Shown: positions 18,346 to 26,776 of the stretch, one piece after another | How the letters are laid out: each line of letters begins with the position of its first letter | How positions within the stretch are numbered: position 1 is the stretch's first letter | Assembly (NCBI RefSeq): GCF_009859475.1 | Contig: NZ_CP044549.1 | Span: 2,232,001 to 2,296,000, forward strand | DNA from: Hydrogenophaga sp. BPS33 | GTDB lineage: Bacteria; Pseudomonadota; Gammaproteobacteria; Burkholderiales; Burkholderiaceae_C | Direction: 5' to 3' | DNA length: 64,000 nucleotides | The notes under the pieces: model-generated | The model's database searches: none | What the model saw: the letters and a program-made list of their open reading frames with translations, nothing else | Told to the model about the DNA's origin: nothing | Made by a program: the position numbers and the translations under genes

Positions 18346-19524
18346 TCACCAGGCCGACTCGAGCAGTTCCCTCACCTCCGGCTCAGACGCCAGGCGCGGG
18401 TTGAAATAGAGCCCGCGGTCGGACATGGCACCGCGAGCCAAGGCCGGCACGAGCGCCCGGTCCAGCCCCGCCTCGCCCAGGCCGCGCGGCACGCCGATCT
18501 GGCGCTGCAATGCTTGCACGGCCGCAATCGCGGCATCGGCCGCCTCCAGTGGCGTCTTTCCCGCCACCTCCACGCCCATGGCCTGCGCTGCCAGCGCCAG
18601 GGGCTCTGCCGCCACCTCGCGGTTGAAGCGCATGGCATGCGGCAGCATGACCGCGTTGGCCGTTCCGTGCGAAAGCCCGCCCAGCGAACCCAGGCCGTGG
18701 CAGATGCCGTGGTGGATGCCCACGCGCGCGTTGCTGATGACCAGTCCGCTCAGGTAGGCGCCGACCAGCGCCTGTTCTCGCGCGGCCAGGTTGGCGGGAT
18801 CGGCCACGACGCGCGGCAGCGCCTGCCGCAGGTAGCGGATGCCCTGCAGCGCGAGGCCCTCCGAGATCGGATTGCGCACGCGCGAGTACATGCCTTCGAT
18901 GCAATGCGCCAGGGCGTTCATGCCCGTGGTCGCGAACAGGGCGGCCGGGACGTCGACCGTGGCCAGGGCATCGAGCACGATCAGGCGCGGCACCACGCCA
19001 GGGTCCCAGAAGACCAGCTTGTGGCCGTGTTCGTCGCGCACGCCCAAGCCGGGGGTCACTTCCGCCGCCGACAGCGTGGTGGGCACCGCGATGATCGGCA
19101 GCTTGGGTGCGGCCAGCACTTTCTGCACGTAGTGGTCCGGGGGGTGGAATACGTTGGCGTGGTCCGCCAGCGTGCCGCCTTCGGCCAGCAGGATGGCGGC
19201 GCCCTTGGCGCTGTCCGACGCGCTGCCGCCGCCCACCGCGACGAAACCGTCGACGCCCAACGCGCGCGCTTTCGCGGCCATCGCCGTCACGTCGGCCACA
19301 CCCGAATGCTGCGGGATGCCGGTCCACTCGTGCGCGACCGCATCGCCCAGCGCCGCCCGGACGGCCGCCATGGCCCGGCCTTGCGCCGTGCGTGTGCCGC
19401 TGACCAGCATCACGCGCCGCATGCCGAGGGTGCGTGCCTCCTCGGCCAGCGTCTCGATGGCGCCCGGTCGGCACAACAGTTTGCTGGGTGAGAAGCTGAG
19501 TTGAAAGCCGGGGGGCAACTGCAT
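18346..19524 (-). CDS. Iron-containing alcohol dehydrogenase family protein
   Basis: A 392-residue group III dehydrogenase. The NAD(P)-binding half shows VAVGGGSASDSAKGAA and VPTTLSAAEVTPG; the metal-binding half shows MNALAHCIEGMYS, HHGICHGLGSLGGLSHGTANAVMLPH, which hold the His residues that bind Fe or Zn. Maleylacetate reductases and 4-hydroxybutyrate dehydrogenases belong to the same family and cannot be excluded. It is the last gene of an operon with an acyl-CoA synthetase, a Bug protein and an NTF2-like protein, which suggests oxidation or reduction of an organic-acid intermediate. It converges on the exonuclease gene with 18 bases between stops. Confidence 0.88.
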   Translation of the reverse strand: MQLPPGFQLSFSPSKLLCRPGAIETLAEEARTLGMRRVMLVSGTRTAQGRAMAAVRAALGDAVAHEWTGIPQHSGVADVTAMAAKARALGVDGFVAVGGGSASDSAKGAAILLAEGGTLADHANVFHPPDHYVQKVLAAPKLPIIAVPTTLSAAEVTPGLGVRDEHGHKLVFWDPGVVPRLIVLDALATVDVPAALFATTGMNALAHCIEGMYSRVRNPISEGLALQGIRYLRQALPRVVADPANLAAREQALVGAYLSGLVISNARVGIHHGICHGLGSLGGLSHGTANAVMLPHAMRFNREVAAEPLALAAQAMGVEVAGKTPLEAADAAIAAVQALQRQIGVPRGLGEAGLDRALVPALARGAMSDRGLYFNPRLASEPEVRELLESAW

Positions 19525-19573
19525 GGGAATGGTGTCTCTTGATGTGAAGGGTGGATCGGCTGGACTGGGAGGT

Positions 19574-19996
19574 TCAAGTGCCTGGTGCGGGCAGGCTGGT
19601 GGCGTGGTAGTGCGCCATCTGCCAGCGTCCGTCGCGCAGCACCCAGGTGCTCATCACGCGGCTGCGCGCTTCGCGGGCCTGGCCTTTGATCTCGAAGCGC
19701 GCATGGGACACGCCATCCAGCAGCGCTACATCGCCGAACAGCCGCACGCGCGTGTCCTCGCGGCGGATGCCGAGGAGGCGCGCGCGCCCCGCGCGCACGC
19801 CCTGGAGATAGGTTTTTTTGCTGTCGACGAAGGCGTTGCCGTGGACATAGACCAGTTCGTCGGCGTGCGCACGTTCCAGGGCCGCGAGGTCGGCCTCAAC
19901 GAGCGCGCGCATGCGCGCGTCGTCGGCCGCCTCGATCGCGGCGCCATCCACGGCCGGCAAGGAGGAGGTGGGATGCATGAACGCCGTCTCCTTCAT
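19574..19996 (-). CDS. NTF2-like (SnoaL/DUF4440-type) protein
   Basis: A 140-residue protein with a cone-shaped alpha+beta fold of the nuclear transport factor 2 type: an N-terminal helix (RMRALVEADLAALERAHADE), YVHGNAFVDSKKTYLQGV, and C-terminal strands (SRVMSTWVLRDGRWQMAHYHAT). Members are small enzymes such as isomerases or dehydratases, or binding subunits. The first ATG (19996) overlaps the Bug gene stop in an ATGA, indicating translational coupling; a second ATG at 19978 would give 134 residues. It is located between the Bug protein and the iron dehydrogenase genes. The substrate is unknown. Confidence 0.8.
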   Translation of the reverse strand: MKETAFMHPTSSLPAVDGAAIEAADDARMRALVEADLAALERAHADELVYVHGNAFVDSKKTYLQGVRAGRARLLGIRREDTRVRLFGDVALLDGVSHARFEIKGQAREARSRVMSTWVLRDGRWQMAHYHATSLPAPGT

Positions 19997-20967
19997 TCGG
20001 GTTGCACGCCCGCTTCCTTGGCGAATTTCGCCCACATCGCCATTTCTTCGCGGATGCGCGCGTGGATCTGTGCGGGGGTGTTGATGAGCACGTCGCCGCT
20101 CAGCTTCTGCAAGCGCTCGCGGAACTCCGGCTTGTTCAGCACCCGCGTCAGGGCGGACTGGAGTTTGGTGGTCACGTCGGGAGGCAGACCCGCCGGGGCC
20201 CCCATGCCCATCCAGGAGGTGAGCGCCACGCCAGGCAATTGCTCGGCGATCGTGGGCACCTGCGGCGCGCCGGGCTGCCGCTTTTCGGATGCCGCGCCGA
20301 GCACGCGCATCTTGCCGCCCGCGGCTTGCGCCATGGCAATTTCCATGGGCAGGAAGGCGGCCTGCAACTGCCCGCCGATGAGGTCGGTGATGACCTGCCC
20401 CGGCGCCTTGTAGGGAACCTCGGTCAGCTGCACCTTCGACGCCGTCTGCAGCATGTGCACCAGCACGCGCGAACTCGACGAGTAATGCGACATGGTGAGC
20501 TTGCCCGGGTTCGCCCGCGCCCAGGCCACCAGATCGTTCACCGACTGGAACGGTTGCTGTGCGGGCACCACCAGCATCCAGGGCAAGGAGGCGAACAGGC
20601 CGATGTGGGTGAAATTCTTCAACGGGTCGTAGCCCGGGTTCTTGACCAGGCTCATCACCGCCGCGTGGGTGCCGTTGGAAGTGAGGCCCAGGGTGTAGCC
20701 GTCGGGCGCGCTCTCGGCGACCGTGCGCGTGCCGACCACACCCGAGGCGCCCGGCCGGTTCTCGACATAGACGCTGCCGCCCAGTTCGGGCCCCAGCATG
20801 TCGGCCACGAGCCGCATGATGTTGTCGCCCGACCCGCCCGCGGGGTAGGGGTAGATGAAGCGGATCGGCTTGTTCGGGTAGTCCTGCGCGTGTGCGCCCG
20901 CCCATGGGAAGAGGCCGGCGAACAACAGCGCGAACAGCAGTGGGAGCAAGGAAAGTCTCTTGGTCAT
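19993..20967 (-). CDS. Bug/TctC-family periplasmic substrate-binding protein
   Basis: A 324-residue extracytoplasmic binding protein of the Bug family, which is expanded in Burkholderiales and captures carboxylates and related small molecules. A signal peptide (MTKRLSLLPLLFALLFAGL, cleavage after AGAHA) precedes YPNKPIRFIYPYPAGGSGDN and the family motif VENRPGASGVVGT. A strong AGGAGAC ribosome site precedes ATG 20967. No TctA/TctB membrane proteins are encoded nearby, as is common for orphan Bug proteins. The gene follows the acyl-CoA synthetase by 56 bases and overlaps the NTF2-like gene, so it probably delivers or senses the substrate of this catabolic operon. Confidence 0.93.
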   Translation of the reverse strand: MTKRLSLLPLLFALLFAGLFPWAGAHAQDYPNKPIRFIYPYPAGGSGDNIMRLVADMLGPELGGSVYVENRPGASGVVGTRTVAESAPDGYTLGLTSNGTHAAVMSLVKNPGYDPLKNFTHIGLFASLPWMLVVPAQQPFQSVNDLVAWARANPGKLTMSHYSSSSRVLVHMLQTASKVQLTEVPYKAPGQVITDLIGGQLQAAFLPMEIAMAQAAGGKMRVLGAASEKRQPGAPQVPTIAEQLPGVALTSWMGMGAPAGLPPDVTTKLQSALTRVLNKPEFRERLQKLSGDVLINTPAQIHARIREEMAMWAKFAKEAGVQPE

Positions 20968-21023
20968 GTCTGTCTCCTGGTGGTGGATATCGAACGCCTG
21001 TCGAAACGGCTCGCCGTGGTGCA

Positions 21024-23198
21024 TCAACCGGGTGCGCGCACGATCAACGCATCCACCGCTGCCATGCGCGAGCCTTCGCAGATCAGCGGGTTGATGTCGA
21101 GTTCCGCGACCAGATCGGCCTGGTCTGCCATGAATTCCGAGACGCGCACGGCCACGTCGGCCAACCGCTCGCGGTCGACCGGCGGCAGGCCCCGAAAACC
21201 CTCCAGGGCGGACTGCGCGGACAGGCGCGCCAGCAACGCGTGGGCCTGCGCTTGGGTGACCGGTGCCAGGTCGACCGCGGTGTCACGCAACACCTCGACC
21301 CACACGCCGCCCAGGCCGACGACCACGAGAGCGCCGAACTGCGCGTCGATGCGCCCGCCCATGACCAGCTCCAGGCCCCGGGCGAACATGGGCTGCACGA
21401 GCACACCGTCAACCTGTATCGGTCTGCCGGCCGGCGCATGGCGCTGGGCGTTGGCCATGACCTCGTCGAAGGCCGCGCGCACGGCGGGCGCGTCGCGCAA
21501 GTTCAGGCGCACGACCCCGGCCTCGGTCTTGTGCGGCAGATCGGCCGACTCGACCTTGAGCACCACCGGGTAGCCGAAGTCCTGCGCCGCTGCCACCGCG
21601 TCGTCGGCGGTTTGCACCAGCCGGTCGGGCACGAGCGGAATGCCGTAGTGGGCCAGCACCGCCTTGGAGCGGCGCTCGCCGAGTGCGGTGCCGGCAGGTG
21701 TTTGCAGCAACAGCGCGCGCGCCGCTTCGCGTGCGAACGCCGTACTGACGCGGGTGGCGGCCTGGTCCATCCGGGCACGCCGATCCCCGCGCCGGTGCCA
21801 TGCCGCGAGGGTCGCGAAGCAGCGGTCCATCGAGCGGAACAGGGCGATGTTCGGCGTCTCTTGCGTCTCGCGCGCACCCGGTCCGTCCAGCCAGGGCGAG
21901 AGCCACACGTTGCAGGCCATCTTCTGGTGGCGGGCCGCGGCCTCGCCCAGCACGCGGCTGCGTTCGGCCACCTTGCTGGACGACCAGTTGGTGGTCATCA
22001 TCACCGCGCCGAAGGTCGGGTCGGACATCAGCGCCTCGGCGCAGGCCGGGAACGCGCCCGGTTCGGTCAGCATCTGCGCCGTCATGTCGAACGGATTGCG
22101 CGCCGAGCCGTAGTCGGGAATGTGTGCAGCCACGATGGCTTGCACCGCCGGTTGCGGCTGTGGCAGGTCCACGCCGTGGACTTCGGCCTTGTCGGCCGAC
22201 ATCACCGTGCAGCCGCCCGAGGTGTTGAGCGCGGCGACGCCACGGGCGCGCGGTGCCACCGCCTTGAGGAAGAACTGCGCGGCCTCGACCAGCGACTCGA
22301 AATCGTTCACCGCCACCACACCGTAGCGCTCGAAGGCGGCGCGGTAGGCGGCGTTGGCACCGGCCATCGAGCCGGTGTGCGACACGGCGGCCTGCGCGCC
22401 CAGTGCGCCCGTGGCCATCTTGTAGATCACGAGCGGCTTGTCGGCGCGCCAGGCGCGTTCCATGGCGTCGATCAGGCGGCGCGCGTTGGTCATGCCCTCG
22501 AACACGCTCACGATCAAGCCGCAGTCCGGTTCGTCGGCCAGGTAGGCGATCAGGTCGGCCACGTCGACGTCGCAACAGTTGCCCGCGCTCAACACCAGGC
22601 CCACGGGCGAGCCCTGCTCGACCACCTGCGAAAGCGAGTTGGCCATGGCGCCGGACTGGCTGGCGATGCCGATCCAGCGCCCGGGCAGCGGGCGCGGTGC
22701 GGGGTACGGCGCGAACGAGACCACCGCGCGCGACACGTAGTTGACGATGCCCAGGCAGTTCGGGCCTGCGATGCGCATGCCGCTGCGTGCCGCGATCTCG
22801 CCCAGCCGCGCTTGCATCGCGATGCGCTCGGGCCGGGCGGTCTCGGCGTAGCCGGCGGCGTACACGATGCAGGCGCCCACGCCCGCCTCGGCGCATTCGA
22901 GGACCAATGCCTCGACTGCGTCGCGGCCAGCGGCGATCACCACGCAGTCGGGCACCTCGGGAAGGGCTGCGATGCTGGGGTGGCAGACCCGTGCGGTGAT
23001 CTGGGTGTGGCGCGGGTTCACCAGATGGACCGCGCCGGTGAATTCGCGCAGGTGGCTCAAGGTGGTCCAGCCAAAGCTCTCCTCGCGCGAGGAGATGCCT
23101 GCGATGGCGATGCTGCGCGGTGCGATCAGGGGCCGCAGTTCGCCGTGTGCGTAAGCGGCATCGCGCGGCGGTGCGAGGGCGCCTACCCGGCTATCCAT
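21024..23198 (-). CDS. NDP-forming acyl-CoA synthetase (acetate-CoA ligase family)
   Basis: A 724-residue single-chain enzyme joining the alpha and beta parts of ADP-forming acyl-CoA synthetases. It contains a CoA-binding domain (LIAPRSIAIAGISSREESFG, then NCLGIVNY), a ligase domain with GIASQSGAMANSL and VSHTGSMAGANAAY (the phospho-His region), and a C-terminal ATP-grasp domain starting near SKAVLAHYGIPLVPDRLV with FGYPVVLKVES and ELDINPLI. It would activate a carboxylate to its CoA thioester, or make ATP from an acyl-CoA. A GAGGTG ribosome site precedes ATG 23198. It is the first gene of the operon running to 18346; the acyl group is unknown. Confidence 0.92.
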   Translation of the reverse strand: MDSRVGALAPPRDAAYAHGELRPLIAPRSIAIAGISSREESFGWTTLSHLREFTGAVHLVNPRHTQITARVCHPSIAALPEVPDCVVIAAGRDAVEALVLECAEAGVGACIVYAAGYAETARPERIAMQARLGEIAARSGMRIAGPNCLGIVNYVSRAVVSFAPYPAPRPLPGRWIGIASQSGAMANSLSQVVEQGSPVGLVLSAGNCCDVDVADLIAYLADEPDCGLIVSVFEGMTNARRLIDAMERAWRADKPLVIYKMATGALGAQAAVSHTGSMAGANAAYRAAFERYGVVAVNDFESLVEAAQFFLKAVAPRARGVAALNTSGGCTVMSADKAEVHGVDLPQPQPAVQAIVAAHIPDYGSARNPFDMTAQMLTEPGAFPACAEALMSDPTFGAVMMTTNWSSSKVAERSRVLGEAAARHQKMACNVWLSPWLDGPGARETQETPNIALFRSMDRCFATLAAWHRRGDRRARMDQAATRVSTAFAREAARALLLQTPAGTALGERRSKAVLAHYGIPLVPDRLVQTADDAVAAAQDFGYPVVLKVESADLPHKTEAGVVRLNLRDAPAVRAAFDEVMANAQRHAPAGRPIQVDGVLVQPMFARGLELVMGGRIDAQFGALVVVGLGGVWVEVLRDTAVDLAPVTQAQAHALLARLSAQSALEGFRGLPPVDRERLADVAVRVSEFMADQADLVAELDINPLICEGSRMAAVDALIVRAPG

Positions 23199-23529
23199 GG
23201 GCCACCTCGCGCCCTTCAGAAACGGTCGACATGCTGCACCCGGCCATCACGGACTCCTCGTCAAGGTGGGGACGATTGTGGAGAGCCGCGCGACGTGCAT
23301 GACCAGATGTGCACGCACATTTCACGGATGCGAAGGCGCGCGATCCGATTGAGGGTTTTCCCGAGCGTCGATGCCACCGCTGGGCCGCCGTGGCGGCAGC
23401 CCGCTGCAACGCGCCGAACCCCCAGGAACCGAACCTTGGCGGGGGTTACTGAAATTTTGCCTCCCGGTGGGGACCACCTTCCACCTCCTCTGTCGCGGAA
23501 CCCGGATCTGCATCCACCAAGGAAACCCT
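23199..23529. other. Intergenic region between acyl-CoA synthetase and repeat-protein genes
   Basis: These 331 bases separate divergent genes and hold no convincing coding frame. They should contain both promoters; no strong -35/-10 pair was found by eye. A dyad lies at 23307-23320. TTCG-spaced PIP/hrpII boxes were searched for upstream of the repeat protein and not found. A ribosome site AAGGA (23519-23523) serves the gene at 23530. Confidence 0.5.
23307..23320. promoter_or_regulatory. Dyad ATGTGC-AC-GCACAT, possible operator
   Basis: Two perfect 6-base arms separated by two bases, located about 110 bases upstream of the acyl-CoA synthetase start and 210 bases upstream of the repeat-protein start. 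The size suits a dimeric regulator such as GntR or TetR types; no regulator gene is adjacent. Confidence 0.35.
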
Positions 23530-26211
23530 ATGTCCAAGCCCACCACATTGAATCGCTCTGCGCCGCACAGCGCACCGCTCAAACACCAGGACATTGAGCC
23601 TCCCCAAAAGCCGTCGTTTTTCCAGCGCATTGCCGAGAAATTGCCTGCTGCGCAGAAGCGCGCACGGCAGGCGGAGGAGTCCCACCACTCGGAGGCAGAA
23701 GGCCAAGTGGACAAGCTCCTCTTGGCAGTCGAGAAAAACGATGTGGCGGCTGCTCAGTTGGCCAGTGTCCAACTGGATAGCAAGTTGGTCGCGCTCAAAT
23801 ATCAGGGCACCAAGCGCGATCTGTCCCCGACGCAATTGCGGAACAACTGCTTTCTCAACATGGTCGGTGCCAAGAGCCCGACCGATCTTCGCAAGCTGCT
23901 GGACAAGTTGGAGAGTTTCCAAACCGCGGACTTGAAGACCGCTGGCCTGCGGGAGTCGACCATGCACCTTGCCTTCCTGGTGAAGTCCGAAATCTTGCAC
24001 CGCGAGATGGTCAAGTTCATGGAGGAAGGCGCACTTTTTTCTGGCGACGAGAGCGGATTGTCTGTGGGCCAGAAGGAAAGCTTGTCCACGTTGCGCAAGC
24101 TGGCACCTGAACTGCAGCAAGAAGCGGTCTTCTTTGCCCAGTTGGGAAAAGGTGAAGCATTGAATGCACGGTTTTCAAGAAAAGCGCTCGACAGATTTGT
24201 GGTGGAACTCAGCGGGTTGGGTGCAAAGACGGGTCGACGCTTCGAAAAAGCAACTCCAGTTGGTAAACAGGTGCAGCGAATTGACAGGAAAGCGTTCGGC
24301 GCAGCGGCGGAACACAAAGCCAAGCTGGAGCTTGAAGCCAAGAGCCGCCTGGAGCTGGGAAATCTGGTCACCGCCATACGAGGCGCAGATGAAGCAACGG
24401 CCTCCTTGGCAGGGACCCGATTGAATCTCGCGTTGGCATCGATCCACGAGAAACATTCGAGCCTGGGTCAGTCGGAGCTTCAGCTTCGCGGTAGGCTTCT
24501 GCTCGAGACGGTGACGGCCATGCAAGACAGGGATCTCGACGACCTCTTGGCCTCGATCGAAGGCATGCAGCCAGAGTTTGACTTCACGGGGCTGAAGGGT
24601 TGGCTCGAGCATCTCGCCGTTTCGGCCCGTGCAGAAATACTGCGCCGCGGATTGGACGTCCTTGCGAAGGAGGGCGTGCGGTATGGACAGCAGGACGCGC
24701 CGGACTTCCAGAAACTGGATGGCATCCAGCGGCAAGACGTGATCGCGTTGGCCAAGATCGCTGCACCGCTGAAAACACAGATGCGTCCCTATGCGGATCC
24801 GCAGACGAACGTTGTGGTTGGAGCGAATCTCGGCCTTGACGCGCTGGACAGGATCGTGGCTCAGTTGGGTGCCCACTTGGGCATGGTAAATAACATGGCC
24901 AGCAAGGAGATTGAGGATCTCGTGGTTGCGTTGAAGAACGGAGAGGAGGACGTTGCGGAACTGGCCAGCCTCATGCTGGACGGGGTAGCGGCTCCTGCTC
25001 ACAACCCAGGTGTTCAAAGCACCGTGGAGCTCAGACATCCTCATCTGCTCAGTTGGGTCGCTGCTTGCGATCTGGACGATCTCCTTGAACTCGACGAGCT
25101 GCTGGATCCGAACTCGTTGAGCACCTTTTCTCCAGCACTGGCCGATGTGGCGACGCATTTGGCCGTATTGGCCAAGTCTGAAATTTTGTACCGTTGGATC
25201 GAGTTGGATGCCATTGAACTGAGTCAGTCGACTGAAATTTCCAGGTTGCCCGGCATTGCGTCGGATGTGCAAAGCATGGGAGGCCCTTATTTGACCGGCG
25301 AAGCGCTGGGCGAGGTTCAGGACATTTCTTCCGATCTCGGCGGTTACGTTGAACGTCAAAACGCTGTTGCCGACTTCATCCAGAGCTTGCAGAAGGACGA
25401 CACGGTGCGTGCTCAACGCATCGGCAACGAGATCACGCAGTCGATCGGTGGCGTCGTGGCCGCGGGCAGTGGTGCATCCGATGTGCAACTCCGCGGCGCA
25501 CTTCTGCTGCAAGCGGCGAGATCCATGAAAGCGGTGGATCTCTATCTTCTGGAACCCAAGCTGGCGAGCCATCTGGCGAAGTCGCCTTCTCCCTCATTGC
25601 GAGAAGTGATCGAGCATCTGTCCCTGGCGGTCCGCGCTGAAATGTTGCGCCGCGCCATGGAGGACTTCGCAAAGAGAAGGGTGTTCTTTGGAGAGCCTCT
25701 CCAGGCGAACTGGACGGGTTTGAGCAACACGGAACGGGTACAGATCGTCGCGTTGTCTCAAGCCTCACGCCGTCTGCTGCAGGACGCGGGCAACTACGTC
25801 GATCCGGGCACGGGGGAGGTGGCCGGGGCGGGCATTGCGAAGACCGAGTTGGAACACATCGCCTCATTGCTTGAGAGCCAGGCGGGGGAGCGCACGGCGA
25901 GAAGTCTGCTCACGGCTTTGACCGATGCGGATTTCCCGGCTGTCCAGAAATTCGGCAATGAGATGGATGCGTTGGTTGGCCGCAGTGGTCACAATACTTC
26001 CGCCGGTCGATCCGCCGTCCAATTGCGGGGGGAATGGTTGTCAGCGGTGACCCGTTCGCTCGATTCGACGGAGCTTGTGAGTTTGCGCGATTCGCTGGTG
26101 CCGGTTCTGGAAGCCAGCCTCGATCCGCCCTTGGCAGATCTGCTTGCGCAAGTCTATTTTGCGATGGCGTCTGAACTCCGTGTACGGGGGGTTGATGCGT
26201 TTCCTGGTTAG
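23530..26211 (+). CDS. Unrecognised 893-residue protein of five degenerate repeats
   Basis: No family is recognised. The protein lacks a signal peptide and membrane segments and starts with a Ser/Thr/Pro/His-rich region (residues 1-30). Five repeats follow. Each opens with a 25-residue helix pair (around 63, 279, 464, 616, 793), then a QLR/ELR element (101, 318, 499, 653, 830) and, in units 1-4, an HL-x5-EIL-R helix (146, 361, 543, 696); unit 5 ends in a degenerate version and stops there. Codon use is clearly less GC-biased than in the flanking genes. The start is set by AAGGA at 23519. All-helical repeat architecture with a soluble, leaderless N-terminus resembles repeat-type type III effectors (for example the XopP/HLK group), but this is only a structural analogy. 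It stands alone. Confidence 0.85.
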   Translation: MSKPTTLNRSAPHSAPLKHQDIEPPQKPSFFQRIAEKLPAAQKRARQAEESHHSEAEGQVDKLLLAVEKNDVAAAQLASVQLDSKLVALKYQGTKRDLSPTQLRNNCFLNMVGAKSPTDLRKLLDKLESFQTADLKTAGLRESTMHLAFLVKSEILHREMVKFMEEGALFSGDESGLSVGQKESLSTLRKLAPELQQEAVFFAQLGKGEALNARFSRKALDRFVVELSGLGAKTGRRFEKATPVGKQVQRIDRKAFGAAAEHKAKLELEAKSRLELGNLVTAIRGADEATASLAGTRLNLALASIHEKHSSLGQSELQLRGRLLLETVTAMQDRDLDDLLASIEGMQPEFDFTGLKGWLEHLAVSARAEILRRGLDVLAKEGVRYGQQDAPDFQKLDGIQRQDVIALAKIAAPLKTQMRPYADPQTNVVVGANLGLDALDRIVAQLGAHLGMVNNMASKEIEDLVVALKNGEEDVAELASLMLDGVAAPAHNPGVQSTVELRHPHLLSWVAACDLDDLLELDELLDPNSLSTFSPALADVATHLAVLAKSEILYRWIELDAIELSQSTEISRLPGIASDVQSMGGPYLTGEALGEVQDISSDLGGYVERQNAVADFIQSLQKDDTVRAQRIGNEITQSIGGVVAAGSGASDVQLRGALLLQAARSMKAVDLYLLEPKLASHLAKSPSPSLREVIEHLSLAVRAEMLRRAMEDFAKRRVFFGEPLQANWTGLSNTERVQIVALSQASRRLLQDAGNYVDPGTGEVAGAGIAKTELEHIASLLESQAGERTARSLLTALTDADFPAVQKFGNEMDALVGRSGHNTSAGRSAVQLRGEWLSAVTRSLDSTELVSLRDSLVPVLEASLDPPLADLLAQVYFAMASELRVRGVDAFPG

Positions 26212-26250
26212 AGCGTGAATTTCAGGGTGGCGCAAGATTGCCCCTCGGGT

Positions 26251-26266
26251 CCCGCAAGACTGCGGG
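26251..26266. terminator. Hairpin between convergent genes
   Basis: CCCGCA-AGAC-TGCGGG, a 6-base stem with a 4-base loop between the stops of the repeat-protein gene and the DUF1854 gene. There is no T-run on either side, so it is a weak candidate. Confidence 0.3.
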
Positions 26267-26275
26267 GCGAATCTC

Positions 26276-26776
26276 TCAAAGAAACCGATCCAGCAACCGC
26301 CGCGAGTGCGCATCCAGTGCACCGCGGTCGCGCACCGCAAAGCTCACGCCGTGGCTGCTCTGGATCAGCAGCGCATTGCCGTCCAGGCGGCGAATGTCGT
26401 CCTCGCTGCGCAGCACGAAGCTGGTAGACCCCCGGTCGGTGGTGACCTTCCAGGTGCTGGGCGTGGCGAAGGTGGAAGCCGAATCGATGCGCTGGATCAC
26501 CGGCGTGAACTCGCGTTGAGCCAGTTCTTCTTCCAGCCATTGGCGCAGTTCGGCGGGCAGCGCCGACAGGCGCTCCACCCACACCAGTTCGTGGCCATCG
26601 CTGCCCACCAGAGACAGGCCTTCGTCGGGCGCGCCGATGGGGAAGGCGCGCACGGGCACCACGCCCACGTGCTCCACACCGGCCTCGTCGGTGAAGACCA
26701 GGCGGCCAAAAGCGTTGCGCTGCAAGCGCCAGGCGGGCGCGGCCGAGGGGGAGGGTGTGGTGGTCGTCGTGTTCAT
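26276..26776 (-). CDS. DUF1854 family protein, cyanophycin-associated
   Basis: A 166-residue soluble protein with a Thr/Pro-rich start, then LQRNAFGRLVFTDEAGVEHVGV, VWVERLSALPAELRQWLEEE and TPSTWKVTTDRGSTSFVL, matching DUF1854. Members are found next to an ABC exporter and cyanophycin synthetases in betaproteobacteria; their function is unknown. The ATG overlaps the ABC gene stop in ATGA, so it is translated together with the transporter and may be an accessory subunit. The position just opposite cphA genes supports a link with cyanophycin metabolism. Confidence 0.88.
   Translation of the reverse strand: MNTTTTTPSPSAAPAWRLQRNAFGRLVFTDEAGVEHVGVVPVRAFPIGAPDEGLSLVGSDGHELVWVERLSALPAELRQWLEEELAQREFTPVIQRIDSASTFATPSTWKVTTDRGSTSFVLRSEDDIRRLDGNALLIQSSHGVSFAVRDRGALDAHSRRLLDRFL

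Noticed and set aside
23300..23530. PIP/hrpII-type box (TTCG-N16-TTCG) upstream of the repeat protein
   Set aside because: No TTCG pair at the right spacing on the coding strand; CGAA pairs near 23420 have an 11-base spacer.
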